Shown piece after piece: positions 17,726 to 25,822 of a DNA stretch of 64,000 nucleotides. Numbering within the stretch: the stretch's first letter is position 1; every line of letters starts with the position of its first letter. The stretch lies in the NCBI RefSeq assembly GCF_900107935.1, contig NZ_FNVG01000016.1, forward strand, positions 1-64,000. Reading direction: 5' to 3'. Below the pieces are notes generated by a model. That model was not told where the DNA came from and made no database searches. It was given only the letters and a program-made list of their open reading frames with translations. The position numbers and the translations under genes are program-made. The stretch comes from Vibrio hangzhouensis. GTDB lineage: Bacteria; Pseudomonadota; Gammaproteobacteria; Enterobacterales; Vibrionaceae.

Positions 17726-18748
17726 TTATTGCTGTTCTGCTTTTTTGTCTCTGGCGAGCAGATCTTGCGCCGCAAGATGTGCATCTTTTCCTTGATACAA
17801 TACTTGATAGATTTGGTCAACAATTGGCATTTCAACACCCATACGCTGAGACAGTAACCACACCTCTTTGGTGTTGCGGTAACCTTCTACCACCTGACCA
17901 ATTTCAGTCTGTGCCGTGTCCACATCTTTCCCCTGACCTAACGCCAGGCCAAAGCGGCGGTTGCGCGACTGGTTATCAGTACAGGTTAGGACCAAATCAC
18001 CCAATCCTGCCATCCCCATAAAGGTATCTGGTTTTGCCCCTAAAGCCGCTCCCAAGCGACACATTTCCGCCAGACCTCGGGTAATCAATGCCGTACGCGC
18101 ATTGGCGCCAAAACCAATGCCATCCGACATCCCGGCACCAATGGCAATCACGTTTTTCACCGCACCGCCAAGCTGCATACCGGTAAAGTCGTCATTTGCG
18201 TAAACACGGAAGGTTTTGCTGCAATGGATTTTCTCTTGCAGATCCGCCACAAACTGCGCATCGGGTGAAGCCACTGCGATTGCGGTTGGAAGCCCTGCCG
18301 CCAGTTCTTTGGCAAACGTCGGGCCTGAGAGCACCGCTAGCGGGTAATCTTCACCGATAATGTCGTGCGCCACATCTTTCAGCAGACGCCCCGTTTCAGG
18401 CTCCAATCCTTTGGTTGCCCAGCAAATACGGCTGTCGTCGCGCAGGTGCGGTTTGATGCTGTTCAATACAATGCCAAATACATGGCTTGGCACTACGACC
18501 AGCAGATCACGACTCGCCTGAACCGCTTTGTTAAGATCGGATTCAACAATCAGCGACTCAGGAAATTCAATTCCAGGTAAGAATTCATGATTAGCACGAT
18601 CAGCTTCTAGCTTCGCCATATGCGCTGGTTCATGTCCCCAAATCACGACGTTCGCACCATTTCTTGCAAGAGAGATCGCTAAAGATGTGCCGTAAGAGCC
18701 CGCACCGATAACGGTCATTGCGATTTCTTTTCCATATGCGTTATTCAT
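17726..18748 (-). CDS. gpsA: Glycerol-3-phosphate dehydrogenase [NAD(P)+]
   Basis: This 340-aa enzyme reduces dihydroxyacetone phosphate to sn-glycerol-3-phosphate for phospholipid synthesis. The NAD(P)-binding motif MTVIGAGSYGTSLA is near the N-terminus, GPTFAKELAAGLP is in the middle, and the active-site Lys is in LGGAVKNVIAIGAG. I chose the ATG at 18748 (MNNAYGKEIAMTVIGAG) because it matches the short lead of E. coli GpsA; the open frame extends 21 codons further but that stretch overlaps a palindromic repeat and is unlikely to be coding. cysE lies downstream. Confidence 0.96.
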   Translation of the reverse strand: MNNAYGKEIAMTVIGAGSYGTSLAISLARNGANVVIWGHEPAHMAKLEADRANHEFLPGIEFPESLIVESDLNKAVQASRDLLVVVPSHVFGIVLNSIKPHLRDDSRICWATKGLEPETGRLLKDVAHDIIGEDYPLAVLSGPTFAKELAAGLPTAIAVASPDAQFVADLQEKIHCSKTFRVYANDDFTGMQLGGAVKNVIAIGAGMSDGIGFGANARTALITRGLAEMCRLGAALGAKPDTFMGMAGLGDLVLTCTDNQSRNRRFGLALGQGKDVDTAQTEIGQVVEGYRNTKEVWLLSQRMGVEMPIVDQIYQVLYQGKDAHLAAQDLLARDKKAEQQ

Positions 18749-18786
18749 AACATCACCCAATTTGTCGTTATGACTGTGTTTCGTTT

Positions 18787-18838
18787 TTATAGCCAAGTGA
18801 CCCAGATACACCTGTCACTCGGGATGACTTGGCTATAA
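18787..18838. repeat. 52-bp palindromic intergenic element
   Basis: Perfect 12-bp inverted arms TTATAGCCAAGT and ACTTGGCTATAA enclose 28 bp containing a second nested dyad (GTGAC with GTCAC) and CCC/GGG. It lies between the secB terminator and gpsA. The nested, GC-rich core without a T tract looks more like a mobile REP/MITE-type palindrome than a terminator. A genome-wide count was not possible here. Confidence 0.55.
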
Positions 18839-18877
18839 CACTCAACATCACTATTTTAAGTCTGTGCCAATAAATAA

Positions 18878-18908
18878 AAAATGCACATCGCAGTGCGCTG
18901 TGCATTTT
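18878..18908 (-). terminator. Terminator of secB
   Basis: AAAATGCACA and TGTGCATTTT form a perfect 10-bp stem with an 11-base loop, followed on the reverse strand by TTTTTATTTA. It is about 45 bp past the secB stop, so gpsA probably has its own promoter. Confidence 0.85.
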
Positions 18909-18954
18909 GGTTCAGTATGCTCATTCGCGCAGAGGTTTGATCTGCGAACAGAGA

Positions 18955-19422
18955 TTAAGCTTCTGCTTGACCTTCTTGTTGAGCTTGCTGCTGCAGGTAG
19001 TTCATGAACAATGCATCAAAGTTTACTGGTGCAAGGTTCAGTTGTGGGAACGTACCTTTCATAGTCAGGCTTGAGATAGTCTCACGAGCGTATGGGAATA
19101 GAATGTTCGGGCAGAACGCACCCAGACAGTGTGCAAGCTGACCGGCTTCCATTTGCTCAGCTGTGAAGATACCACCTTGTTGTACTTCACATAGGAACGC
19201 CGTCTCTTCTGCGTTTTTCACTGTTACCGTTAGGCGAAGAACCACTTCATAGATGCCCTGACCTAGTTCACGGCTTTGAGTGTCAAGATCCAGCTTAACA
19301 TCTGGGTTCCAGTCTTTCTGGAACATATCTGGAGAGTTCGGAGCCTCAAAAGATACATCTTTTAGAAAGATACGTTGGATTGCGAAGTTTTGTTGTGCTT
19401 CTTGTGGAGCTGCTTCAGCCAT
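18955..19422 (-). CDS. secB: Protein-export chaperone SecB
   Basis: This 155-aa cytosolic chaperone keeps preproteins unfolded and delivers them to SecA. QRIFLKDVSFEAPNSP near residue 15 and the LPFYARE-like segment (ILFPYARETISSL) near residue 105 are family signatures. The Gln/Ala-rich tail is usual. It is separated from yibN by 158 bp that hold no gene; in E. coli grxC occupies this position. Confidence 0.96.
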   Translation of the reverse strand: MAEAAPQEAQQNFAIQRIFLKDVSFEAPNSPDMFQKDWNPDVKLDLDTQSRELGQGIYEVVLRLTVTVKNAEETAFLCEVQQGGIFTAEQMEAGQLAHCLGAFCPNILFPYARETISSLTMKGTFPQLNLAPVNFDALFMNYLQQQAQQEGQAEA

Positions 19423-19580
19423 GATGGTTTTCCTTAAATACGTCTAAAATTGTCAAAAACGTTTATGAGTTGTCTTGCAGACTATCCGAGCCAATGGTCT
19501 ATGACTAGGCGAGCCGTTAATTCCGTGGCACTTATCACATCCCTTAGTCATAACTGCCGCGAAATCACTCAAATTCTTGG

Positions 19581-20015
19581 TTACTTTTTGCCTTTGATCA
19601 GTGGTAGGTTTGCTTCACCCCATGCCACCAGACCATTTTTCAGCAAGTAAACCTTCTCAAAACCCGCTTTAGCAAGTAGGTTCGCGCTCTCTTGCGCCGT
19701 TTGTCCAGTCTTACATACTACAATGATTGGGTCTGATTTATGGTTTTCAAGGCTTGGAATAGAACCTGATTTGATTTCAGACGGAAGAACGTTAACCGCA
19801 TCCGTGATGTGACCGCGTTTGAACTCATCTTTCGAGCGGATATCCACTACGACGCCATTTTCACGGTTCATCATCTGAGTCACTTGTGCCGCAGATACTT
19901 CTTTATATGCCGCATTCGCTGATTTGACGATGTTGGCGATCAGAGCAACAAATAGTGCAACCCACACTAGCGACATGATCATGTTTTGTTGAAAAAATTC
20001 TAAATACTCTTGCAT
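19581..20015 (-). CDS. yibN: Membrane-anchored rhodanese-like protein YibN
   Basis: This 144-aa protein has one N-terminal transmembrane helix (about residues 13-32) followed by a rhodanese domain. The catalytic loop holds a Cys in VVCKTGQTAQ, so sulfurtransferase activity is possible. I chose the ATG at 20015 (MQEYLEFFQQN) because it matches E. coli YibN; the frame extends nine codons upstream. It is divergent from gpmM, as in E. coli. Confidence 0.88.
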   Translation of the reverse strand: MQEYLEFFQQNMIMSLVWVALFVALIANIVKSANAAYKEVSAAQVTQMMNRENGVVVDIRSKDEFKRGHITDAVNVLPSEIKSGSIPSLENHKSDPIIVVCKTGQTAQESANLLAKAGFEKVYLLKNGLVAWGEANLPLIKGKK

Positions 20016-20398
20016 AGCTTGCGCTCTTTGATAGTTGAACATTAAATCAGTCGAGGAGTATAGCGGCTTAGTCTCGTTGTGGCGAGAGGGGAAAATGTTT
20101 CGAGGAAAGAATTGGGATCCTTCTCCTTTACTATCGCAAAGATAGAAAAAACCGATTAGTCAAAGTCACTGGAACACGAGTAATAATAGATACAAAGCCG
20201 AGGAATCATCTAAAAATAACGACTATGATTACCTCACACTGAATTCAAATGGCGCATTCTTCTGGCCAAAACTGAAAACAAGTAACGGCAATCACAAACA
20301 TTATTTGATCTGCCACTACAGTTTTGGTTAAAAAGTGTAGTAAAATTACGCTAATTTGTTTTCTGTAAAGTTACTATCGATTTGACGAGGTTATAACT
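20016..20398. other. Intergenic region between yibN and gpmM
   Basis: This 383-bp divergent region holds no gene that I can support. It contains an inverted repeat at 20315-20341 beside a TAAAAT hexamer (20341-20346) that could be the gpmM -10 element. Elsewhere it is AT-rich, with no strong hairpin or tandem repeat seen. Confidence 0.6.
20315..20341. promoter_or_regulatory. Operator-like inverted repeat before gpmM
   Basis: ACTACAGTTTT and AAAAGTGTAGT form 11-bp arms with one central mismatch and a 5-bp spacer. The right arm touches the TAAAAT hexamer. Its position, 58 bp before the gpmM start, fits a repressor site. The binding protein is not identified. Confidence 0.4.
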
Positions 20399-21931
20399 AT
20401 GTCAGCTAAGAAGCCAATGGCTCTAGTGATTCTTGACGGTTGGGGTTACCGTGAAGACAACGCAAGCAACGCAATCAACAACGCAAAGACTCCAGTAATG
20501 GACGGCTTGTGGGCAAACAACCCACGTACTCTAATTTCTGCATCTGGCATGGACGTAGGTCTTCCAGACGGTCAAATGGGTAACTCAGAAGTGGGTCACA
20601 CCAACATCGGTGCGGGTCGTGTCGTATACCAAGACCTTACTCGTATCACTAAATCGATCGCTGACGGTGAGTTCTCTCAGAACGAAGCTCTGGTAGCGGC
20701 TATCGACAAAGCAGTGGCAGCTGGTAAAGCAGTACACCTGATGGGTCTGATGTCTCCAGGTGGCGTACACTCTCACGAAGACCACATCTACGCAGCGGTT
20801 AAAATGGCGGCTGAGCGTGGCGCAGAGAAAATCTACCTACACTGCTTCCTGGACGGCCGTGATACGCCACCACGTAGCGCTGAAGGTTCACTAAAGCGTT
20901 TTGATGAGCTTTTTGCTGAGCTTGGTAAAGGCCGCGTAGCATCGCTAATCGGTCGTTACTACGCAATGGATCGTGACAACAACTGGGACCGCGTTCAAGT
21001 TGCTTACGACCTATTGACTCAAGGTAAAGCAGAATTCACTTACGACAGCGCAGTTGCGGGTCTTGAAGCTGCCTACGCTCGTGAAGAAAACGATGAGTTC
21101 GTGAAAGCAACAGCGATCAAAACAGCGGATCAAGAAGACGCTGCAATTCAAGATGGCGACGCAGTTATCTTCATGAACTACCGTGCTGACCGTGCGCGTC
21201 AAATCACTCGTACTTTCGTACCTGTGTTTGACGGCTTTGAGCGCGCAGTATTCCCGGCTATCGACTTCGTAATGCTGACGCAATACGCTGCTGACATCCC
21301 ACTATCTATCGCTTTCCCACCAGCGTCTCTTGAGAACACATACGGTGAGTGGCTATCTAAAGCGGGTAAAACTCAGCTACGTATCTCTGAAACAGAGAAA
21401 TACGCGCACGTGACTTTCTTCTTCAACGGTGGTGTTGAAAACGAATTTGATGGCGAAGAGCGTCAGCTTGTTGCTTCTCCAAAAGTAGCGACATACGACC
21501 TACAACCAGAAATGAGTTCTGAAGAACTGACTGAAAAAATGGTTGCGGCTATCAAGTCTGGCAAGTACGACACCATCATCTGTAACTATCCAAACGCAGA
21601 TATGGTTGGTCACACAGGTGTTTACGAAGCGGCTGAGCAAGCTATCGAAGCGCTGGATGCGAGCGTAGGTAAAGTTGTAGACGCTATTAAAGAAGTGGGC
21701 GGTCAAATGTTGATCACGGCTGACCACGGTAACGCAGAGATGATGGTAGACCCAGTGACTGGCGGTACGCACACTGCTCACACTAACCTACCTGTACCTC
21801 TGATCTACATCGGTGAGAAAGCAGTTGAGTTCAAGGAAGGCGGTAAACTGTCTGATCTTGCACCTACCATGCTGGCGATGACAGATATGGAAATCCCGGC
21901 AGAAATGTCTGGCGACATCCTGGTTAAGTAA
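20399..21931 (+). CDS. gpmI: 2,3-bisphosphoglycerate-independent phosphoglycerate mutase
   Basis: This 510-aa Mn2+-dependent enzyme interconverts 3- and 2-phosphoglycerate in glycolysis. The phosphoserine intermediate residue is S63 in GNSEVGHTNIGAGR. Metal ligands are in VILDGWGYRED at the N-terminus and ITADHGNAEMM near the C-terminus. It has the usual iPGM length of about 510 aa. Codon use is strongly biased, consistent with high expression. envC follows after a strong terminator. Confidence 0.97.
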   Translation: MSAKKPMALVILDGWGYREDNASNAINNAKTPVMDGLWANNPRTLISASGMDVGLPDGQMGNSEVGHTNIGAGRVVYQDLTRITKSIADGEFSQNEALVAAIDKAVAAGKAVHLMGLMSPGGVHSHEDHIYAAVKMAAERGAEKIYLHCFLDGRDTPPRSAEGSLKRFDELFAELGKGRVASLIGRYYAMDRDNNWDRVQVAYDLLTQGKAEFTYDSAVAGLEAAYAREENDEFVKATAIKTADQEDAAIQDGDAVIFMNYRADRARQITRTFVPVFDGFERAVFPAIDFVMLTQYAADIPLSIAFPPASLENTYGEWLSKAGKTQLRISETEKYAHVTFFFNGGVENEFDGEERQLVASPKVATYDLQPEMSSEELTEKMVAAIKSGKYDTIICNYPNADMVGHTGVYEAAEQAIEALDASVGKVVDAIKEVGGQMLITADHGNAEMMVDPVTGGTHTAHTNLPVPLIYIGEKAVEFKEGGKLSDLAPTMLAMTDMEIPAEMSGDILVK

Positions 21932-21962
21932 TCCGTTAGCGAAATCATGACACACAGTTAAT

Positions 21963-21993
21963 AAAACGCCGATGCACCCGCATCGGCGTTTTT
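21963..21993 (+). terminator. Terminator after gpmI
   Basis: AAACGCCGATGC and GCATCGGCGTTT form a perfect 12-bp stem with an ACCC loop, followed by a T run. Confidence 0.92.
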
Positions 21994-22090
21994 GTATGCT
22001 TGCACCGCCAGGCCTATCTGTGGATATAATGGCTTTCTAATGAAACACTTGGTCACGACAAGCAGCGTCGATGCTCTGAGCGGAACTAGC

Positions 22091-23233
22091 ATGAAATCTA
22101 ACAAGCACATAGTTTTTACCCAACGAATGACGGCACTGCTGATGTGTCTTGGAATCACCTGCCTGGGGCTCACTCTCCCAGCGAGTCATGCTGTCGCCAG
22201 CCAGAATGAGCTTTCTGGGGTGAAAAGCGAAATCAATCGTCAGAAGAAGGAGCTCTCGGCACAGCAGAAAGAGCTCGACAAGCTGCAAAAAGCATTACGA
22301 GAGCAAGAAGTTGGGATCTCGAATATTGAAAAAGAGATCAAAGCAACCAGCACTCAGCTGACTCAGGCGAATCGTAATCTGGATGAATTCCAGAAACAGA
22401 TAGCGGCTCTGACAGAACAGAAGCAAACGCAACAAAGTATACTGGCTGAGTTAGTGCAAACCTATTACGTCACTAAGCAGAATAACTCCGGCTCCAGCAT
22501 CCTTAGTACCAATCCGGATGAAGACCGTATCAGTCAGTATTATCAACATCTGGCCAAAGCCAGAGCAGAAACACTGGAACTGCTGGCACAAACCGAACTG
22601 GAGCTGGCCGAGAATGAACGAGCACTAGAGCTAGAACGCAACCAGATCGCTCAGTTGCTCGAGAAACAACAGCAAAAACGTAATGCGTTAGCCAAAAACC
22701 AATCCAGCCGAAAGAGCACCGTTTCCAAGATCAGAAAGAGCATTTCCAGCGATAAAACCTACCTCGCTGAACTTCAGCGTAATGAAACCCGCCTGAAAGC
22801 AGAGATAGCCAAAGCCGCAAAACGCAATCAAGTGCCAATGGATGGTTTAGCGAGACAGAAAGGTAAACTCCCCTGGCCCGTCAAAGGCAGCATCCTGCAC
22901 AGCTTTGGTACTAAACAGACTGGTCAGGTTAACTGGAAAGGGATGGTGATCCAGGCCAAATACGGCGAGTCCATCAAGTCTGTCTACTCGGGCACGGTCG
23001 TCTTTGCTGATTACCTGAGAGGGTACGGTTTGGTTGTTCTATTGGATCATGGTAAAGGTGATATGACCCTGTACGGCTACAACCAAACCCTACTGAAAAA
23101 AGAGGGAGATAAAGTGGCGGCAGGTGAAACTATCGCTCTGGCCGGTGACACCGGGGGACAGGCATCGTCTTCTTTGTACTTCGAAATCCGCCGCAACAGT
23201 AAAGTGCAGAATCCAAAGAGCTGGCTGAGATAA
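22091..23233 (+). CDS. envC: Murein hydrolase activator EnvC
   Basis: This 380-aa periplasmic protein activates the division amidases. A signal peptide (cleavage near ASHAVA) is followed by a long coiled coil (about residues 35-250) and a C-terminal LytM domain. The LytM metal ligands are degenerate: the usual HxH is replaced in LYGYN. This is expected of an activator rather than an enzyme. I chose the ATG at 22091 since it places the signal peptide at the N-terminus; earlier in-frame ATGs at 21992 and 22040 overlap or follow the gpmI terminator closely. Confidence 0.92.
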   Translation: MKSNKHIVFTQRMTALLMCLGITCLGLTLPASHAVASQNELSGVKSEINRQKKELSAQQKELDKLQKALREQEVGISNIEKEIKATSTQLTQANRNLDEFQKQIAALTEQKQTQQSILAELVQTYYVTKQNNSGSSILSTNPDEDRISQYYQHLAKARAETLELLAQTELELAENERALELERNQIAQLLEKQQQKRNALAKNQSSRKSTVSKIRKSISSDKTYLAELQRNETRLKAEIAKAAKRNQVPMDGLARQKGKLPWPVKGSILHSFGTKQTGQVNWKGMVIQAKYGESIKSVYSGTVVFADYLRGYGLVVLLDHGKGDMTLYGYNQTLLKKEGDKVAAGETIALAGDTGGQASSSLYFEIRRNSKVQNPKSWLR

Positions 23234-23240
23234 TAAAACT

Positions 23241-23275
23241 AGGTTCTAGGTTCTAGGTTCTAGGTTCTAGGTTCT
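23241..23275. repeat. Tandem heptanucleotide repeat (AGGTTCT)5
   Basis: Five perfect copies of AGGTTCT fill 35 bp between the convergent ends of envC and the DHH gene. The stop codon TAG of the DHH gene and its last Thr codon come from the repeat read on the reverse strand. No other such array is seen in the window. Confidence 0.95.
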
Positions 23276-24262
23276 GGAAGAATAATACGCCAGAGCGGTG
23301 TCGATAAGTTTGGGAATCTGATGTTCCGGTAACTCGTTGATACCACCCGCAGCCGCTCGCCCTCCACCACTGACGAACTGTGCACAAATATCCCCTGCGC
23401 CTTGCTTGTTGACAAGTGGTGCTCTGACAGAGACGGTGTAGTACGGCTCGTCACTCGGCCCTTCCTGGGTTCTCGCCACCAGTGAAATATGCGCTTGCGT
23501 TGGTGCCTCATTAGCCAGACGATTTATCAGTGTCCCTGACATACGCCTTGCAGCCGCGATCGCTGGAAGTTGTATGACTTTGAGTACCTCGGACTCAAAC
23601 ACAACCTCAGCATCACTGACGGCAGCTTCATCCTGTTCAAAGGCCTCTCTCAGAACATAATACGGAGAGTCAGGGTCTTGCTGACAAAGAAAAGGATCAG
23701 GGTATGCCAAGAGTATCTGGAACAATTCAACCGGATTAAAGTGTAAATCTTCCAGGCTCTCACCATAACCGTTGTAATTCACTAGTGTGCCGAGCTGTTT
23801 CAGGAACTCTCTCTGTTGCAGATTTAACCCTAGCTCTTTAGCCAGACGCTCAGCACTGTCGAACATATTATCGCCATAGGCTGCGGCAATCGCCCAAGTA
23901 CGATACTGCCCCTCGAGCAGCCGATCCACGATTAAAGCACTGCAGGTATTCGCATCTAGGTCGATGTGAGCGGAAAGCCCGTCAACATCAGGAATACTGG
24001 AAGCTTTATGGTGATCGATATAAGTAACCGGAACATGATGATCCAAAAGCTGATCGAGTGCAGTCTGGTTTTTGTCCATAGACACATCCAGTACGGTCAC
24101 CGAACTGGCCTGAACGACAGGGACTTGCTTGAGTAAAGCAATATCGCGCTTAATTCCCGATATTAATACCGACGTTTTGGGCTCTGCCAACCGCAACTGC
24201 AGCAAAGCGAGAATGCCATCGGCATCGCCATTGAACACATCATAATGCACTTTATCAACCAT
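23267..24262 (-). CDS. DHH-family phosphoesterase
   Basis: This 331-aa protein has a DHH domain: DVFNGDADGILALLQLRL carries the first metal-binding Asp residues and VTYIDHHKASS the DHH motif, with ALIVDRL and AAYGDNMFD further on. A C-terminal DHHA1-like part contains SGGGRAAAGGI, which resembles the GGGH substrate loop but lacks the His. DHH proteins cleave short RNAs, cyclic dinucleotides or polyphosphates. The substrate cannot be assigned. The stop codon lies inside a heptamer repeat. Confidence 0.85.
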   Translation of the reverse strand: MVDKVHYDVFNGDADGILALLQLRLAEPKTSVLISGIKRDIALLKQVPVVQASSVTVLDVSMDKNQTALDQLLDHHVPVTYIDHHKASSIPDVDGLSAHIDLDANTCSALIVDRLLEGQYRTWAIAAAYGDNMFDSAERLAKELGLNLQQREFLKQLGTLVNYNGYGESLEDLHFNPVELFQILLAYPDPFLCQQDPDSPYYVLREAFEQDEAAVSDAEVVFESEVLKVIQLPAIAAARRMSGTLINRLANEAPTQAHISLVARTQEGPSDEPYYTVSVRAPLVNKQGAGDICAQFVSGGGRAAAGGINELPEHQIPKLIDTALAYYSSRT

Positions 24263-24283
24263 CCTATTTCGCCCCCCCTAAAG

Positions 24284-24314
24284 CATCAACCCTACTAAGA
24301 TAGCAGGGTTGATG
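24284..24314. repeat. Inverted repeat between the TetR and DHH genes
   Basis: CATCAACCCT and AGGGTTGATG form perfect 10-bp arms with an 11-bp loop. It follows the TetR gene in the direction of transcription, but no T run follows, so it may be an attenuating hairpin or operator rather than a canonical terminator. Confidence 0.5.
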
Positions 24315-24420
24315 ACAATACGAATTGGCTATATATCATATCTTTAGGTGGGAATGCCTACAGTGGGACTGCCTTAAATAGAGCAGCCCTAGATAACTTC
24401 CAGCCGGAACAAGCAACTGA

Positions 24421-25062
24421 TCACAGAGAACTACTCATCATTTTCACTCCGTCTTCCAGCAGAGAGAGCTGCTCTCTTCCTTTGGAGGTCGATAGTGGCT
24501 TCACCACATTGATCATATGCAGCATGCCCTGCTGGATGACTTCTTCGGTGATTTTGGTCTTAGGTGACATAGCCGACTGATAACTGAGCCAGCCGACAGC
24601 CATCATATGTAGCGTCGTGACCAGTGACTTTAGCTCGTTGTCATCAATCGCCAAAAGTTCCAGCTCTACAAATGCTTTGAGGATATTGACCAAGTTTCCC
24701 TGTAATCGCTCCTGAACCTCGATGTACTCTTCATGTAACTTGTCGTCACGCTGCAAAATCTCGGGTAGGTTGGCGTAGAAAAAACGGTACTTCCACATCA
24801 GGTTAAAGATAGAATCGAGATAGTGTTTAAGTAAACCCAAACTTTCCTGCTGCCCCTGAATAGGGGTAAAACGCTCTATGAGCTCATGAGAATAGAGTGC
24901 AAAGATCTCTCGCACAATCTCTTGTTTATTACGGAAATGGTAATAGAGATTACCTGGACTGATCTCAATGTGGGCAGCGATATGGTTGGTCGTCACGTTG
25001 CGCTCACCATCCGAATTAAACAAATCGAGGGCGGCATACACTATTTTGTCGCGTGTTTTCAT
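24421..25062 (-). CDS. TetR-family transcriptional regulator
   Basis: This 213-aa protein has a clear N-terminal TetR helix-turn-helix: VTTNHIAAHIEISPGNLYYHF (about residues 23-43), followed by RNKQEIVREIF. The C-terminal ligand domain is all-alpha and has no recognisable ligand motif. It is not adjacent to an obvious divergent target gene; DHH lies downstream and zapB upstream, all on the same strand. The regulon is unknown. Confidence 0.9.
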   Translation of the reverse strand: MKTRDKIVYAALDLFNSDGERNVTTNHIAAHIEISPGNLYYHFRNKQEIVREIFALYSHELIERFTPIQGQQESLGLLKHYLDSIFNLMWKYRFFYANLPEILQRDDKLHEEYIEVQERLQGNLVNILKAFVELELLAIDDNELKSLVTTLHMMAVGWLSYQSAMSPKTKITEEVIQQGMLHMINVVKPLSTSKGREQLSLLEDGVKMMSSSL

Positions 25063-25206
25063 TCTAACTTTCCTTTCCCTAGTTAGAGTTAGTATACGTG
25101 CTCAACTTGTGCTCGAAAAGTCAAGAGACGGTGAGTTATACTGGTTAGACCAAAATGATATACCTGAGTGACCAGGCATCCCTTAAGCACTGGGTTTAAA
25201 GGGTAT

Positions 25207-25235
25207 AAAAAAAGCACTTCACCCGAAGTGCTTTT
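25207..25235 (-). terminator. Terminator of zapB
   Basis: AAAGCACTTC and GAAGTGCTTT form a perfect 10-bp stem with an ACCC loop, followed on the reverse strand by a T run. It lies just past the zapB stop. Confidence 0.9.
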
Positions 25236-25258
25236 TAAAAGCTTTTGACGACAGTGTG

Positions 25259-25501
25259 TTACTCCACTTCGTCCATCTTGCCTAGCAGGCTGCGAATGCG
25301 CTCTTGCCACTGGCTATGTTCACGTTGCATCTGTTCAGACTTTTGAACCAACTCTTCACGACTGCTACGTAGCTCTTCAGCTTGAGTTGCTAGTTGCGCT
25401 TTCTCTTCTTTCAACTCTTCCACTTCCATTTGAAGAAGAGCGATTGTGTCGACTGCAGTTTGAATTTTTGCTTCTAGTTGTTCCAGTACTTCAAAAGACA
25501 T
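25259..25501 (-). CDS. zapB: Cell division protein ZapB
   Basis: This 80-aa protein is a single coiled coil from end to end, with MSFEVLEQLEAKIQTAVDTI at the start typical of ZapB. ZapB is recruited to the Z ring through ZapA and links it to the nucleoid through MatP. Linkage to glp and pfkA-cpx genes is conserved: in E. coli zapB also lies beside glpF. Confidence 0.95.
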   Translation of the reverse strand: MSFEVLEQLEAKIQTAVDTIALLQMEVEELKEEKAQLATQAEELRSSREELVQKSEQMQREHSQWQERIRSLLGKMDEVE

Positions 25502-25822
25502 CTCGGCCTACCCTTAGTTTAATCCTGTGTTATGTTGCCCCATTCTACTCAGCATAGAGAAGATAGACACGTCCTATATTGCAGAATTTTCACCATTCGG
25601 TCAAAAAAGCATCGCAAAATGACAAAAGCCTTACTTAAAGCTTGCTCAGCGTTCTCCAGCTCTGGGTTGCAGGCTCACAGTCCGATGCTTTTTATCACTA
25701 CTTAATAAAAAGTTAGCGGCAAGTTAGCGACCAAACCGACAAAAAAGCAAACGTTTCCTTTCTGATATGCTAGAATTCGCGCCACAAATCCTTTTGTCAT
25801 TTTTCATTTAATTGGAGTCAGT
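25502..25822. other. Intergenic region between zapB and glpX
   Basis: This 321-bp divergent region contains no gene that I can support. It includes a Cra-like palindrome and a TAGAAT -10 hexamer close to glpX (see separate entry). The rest shows no repeat or strong hairpin. Confidence 0.6.
25747..25776 (+). promoter_or_regulatory. Candidate Cra site and -10 element of glpX
   Basis: GCAAACGTTTCC carries the core AAACGTTT palindrome of Cra (FruR) operators (consensus close to TGAAACGTTTCA). It sits 12 bp before TGCTAGAAT, an extended -10 element. Gluconeogenic genes such as fbp are known Cra targets in enterics; control of this gene is inferred. Confidence 0.5.
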
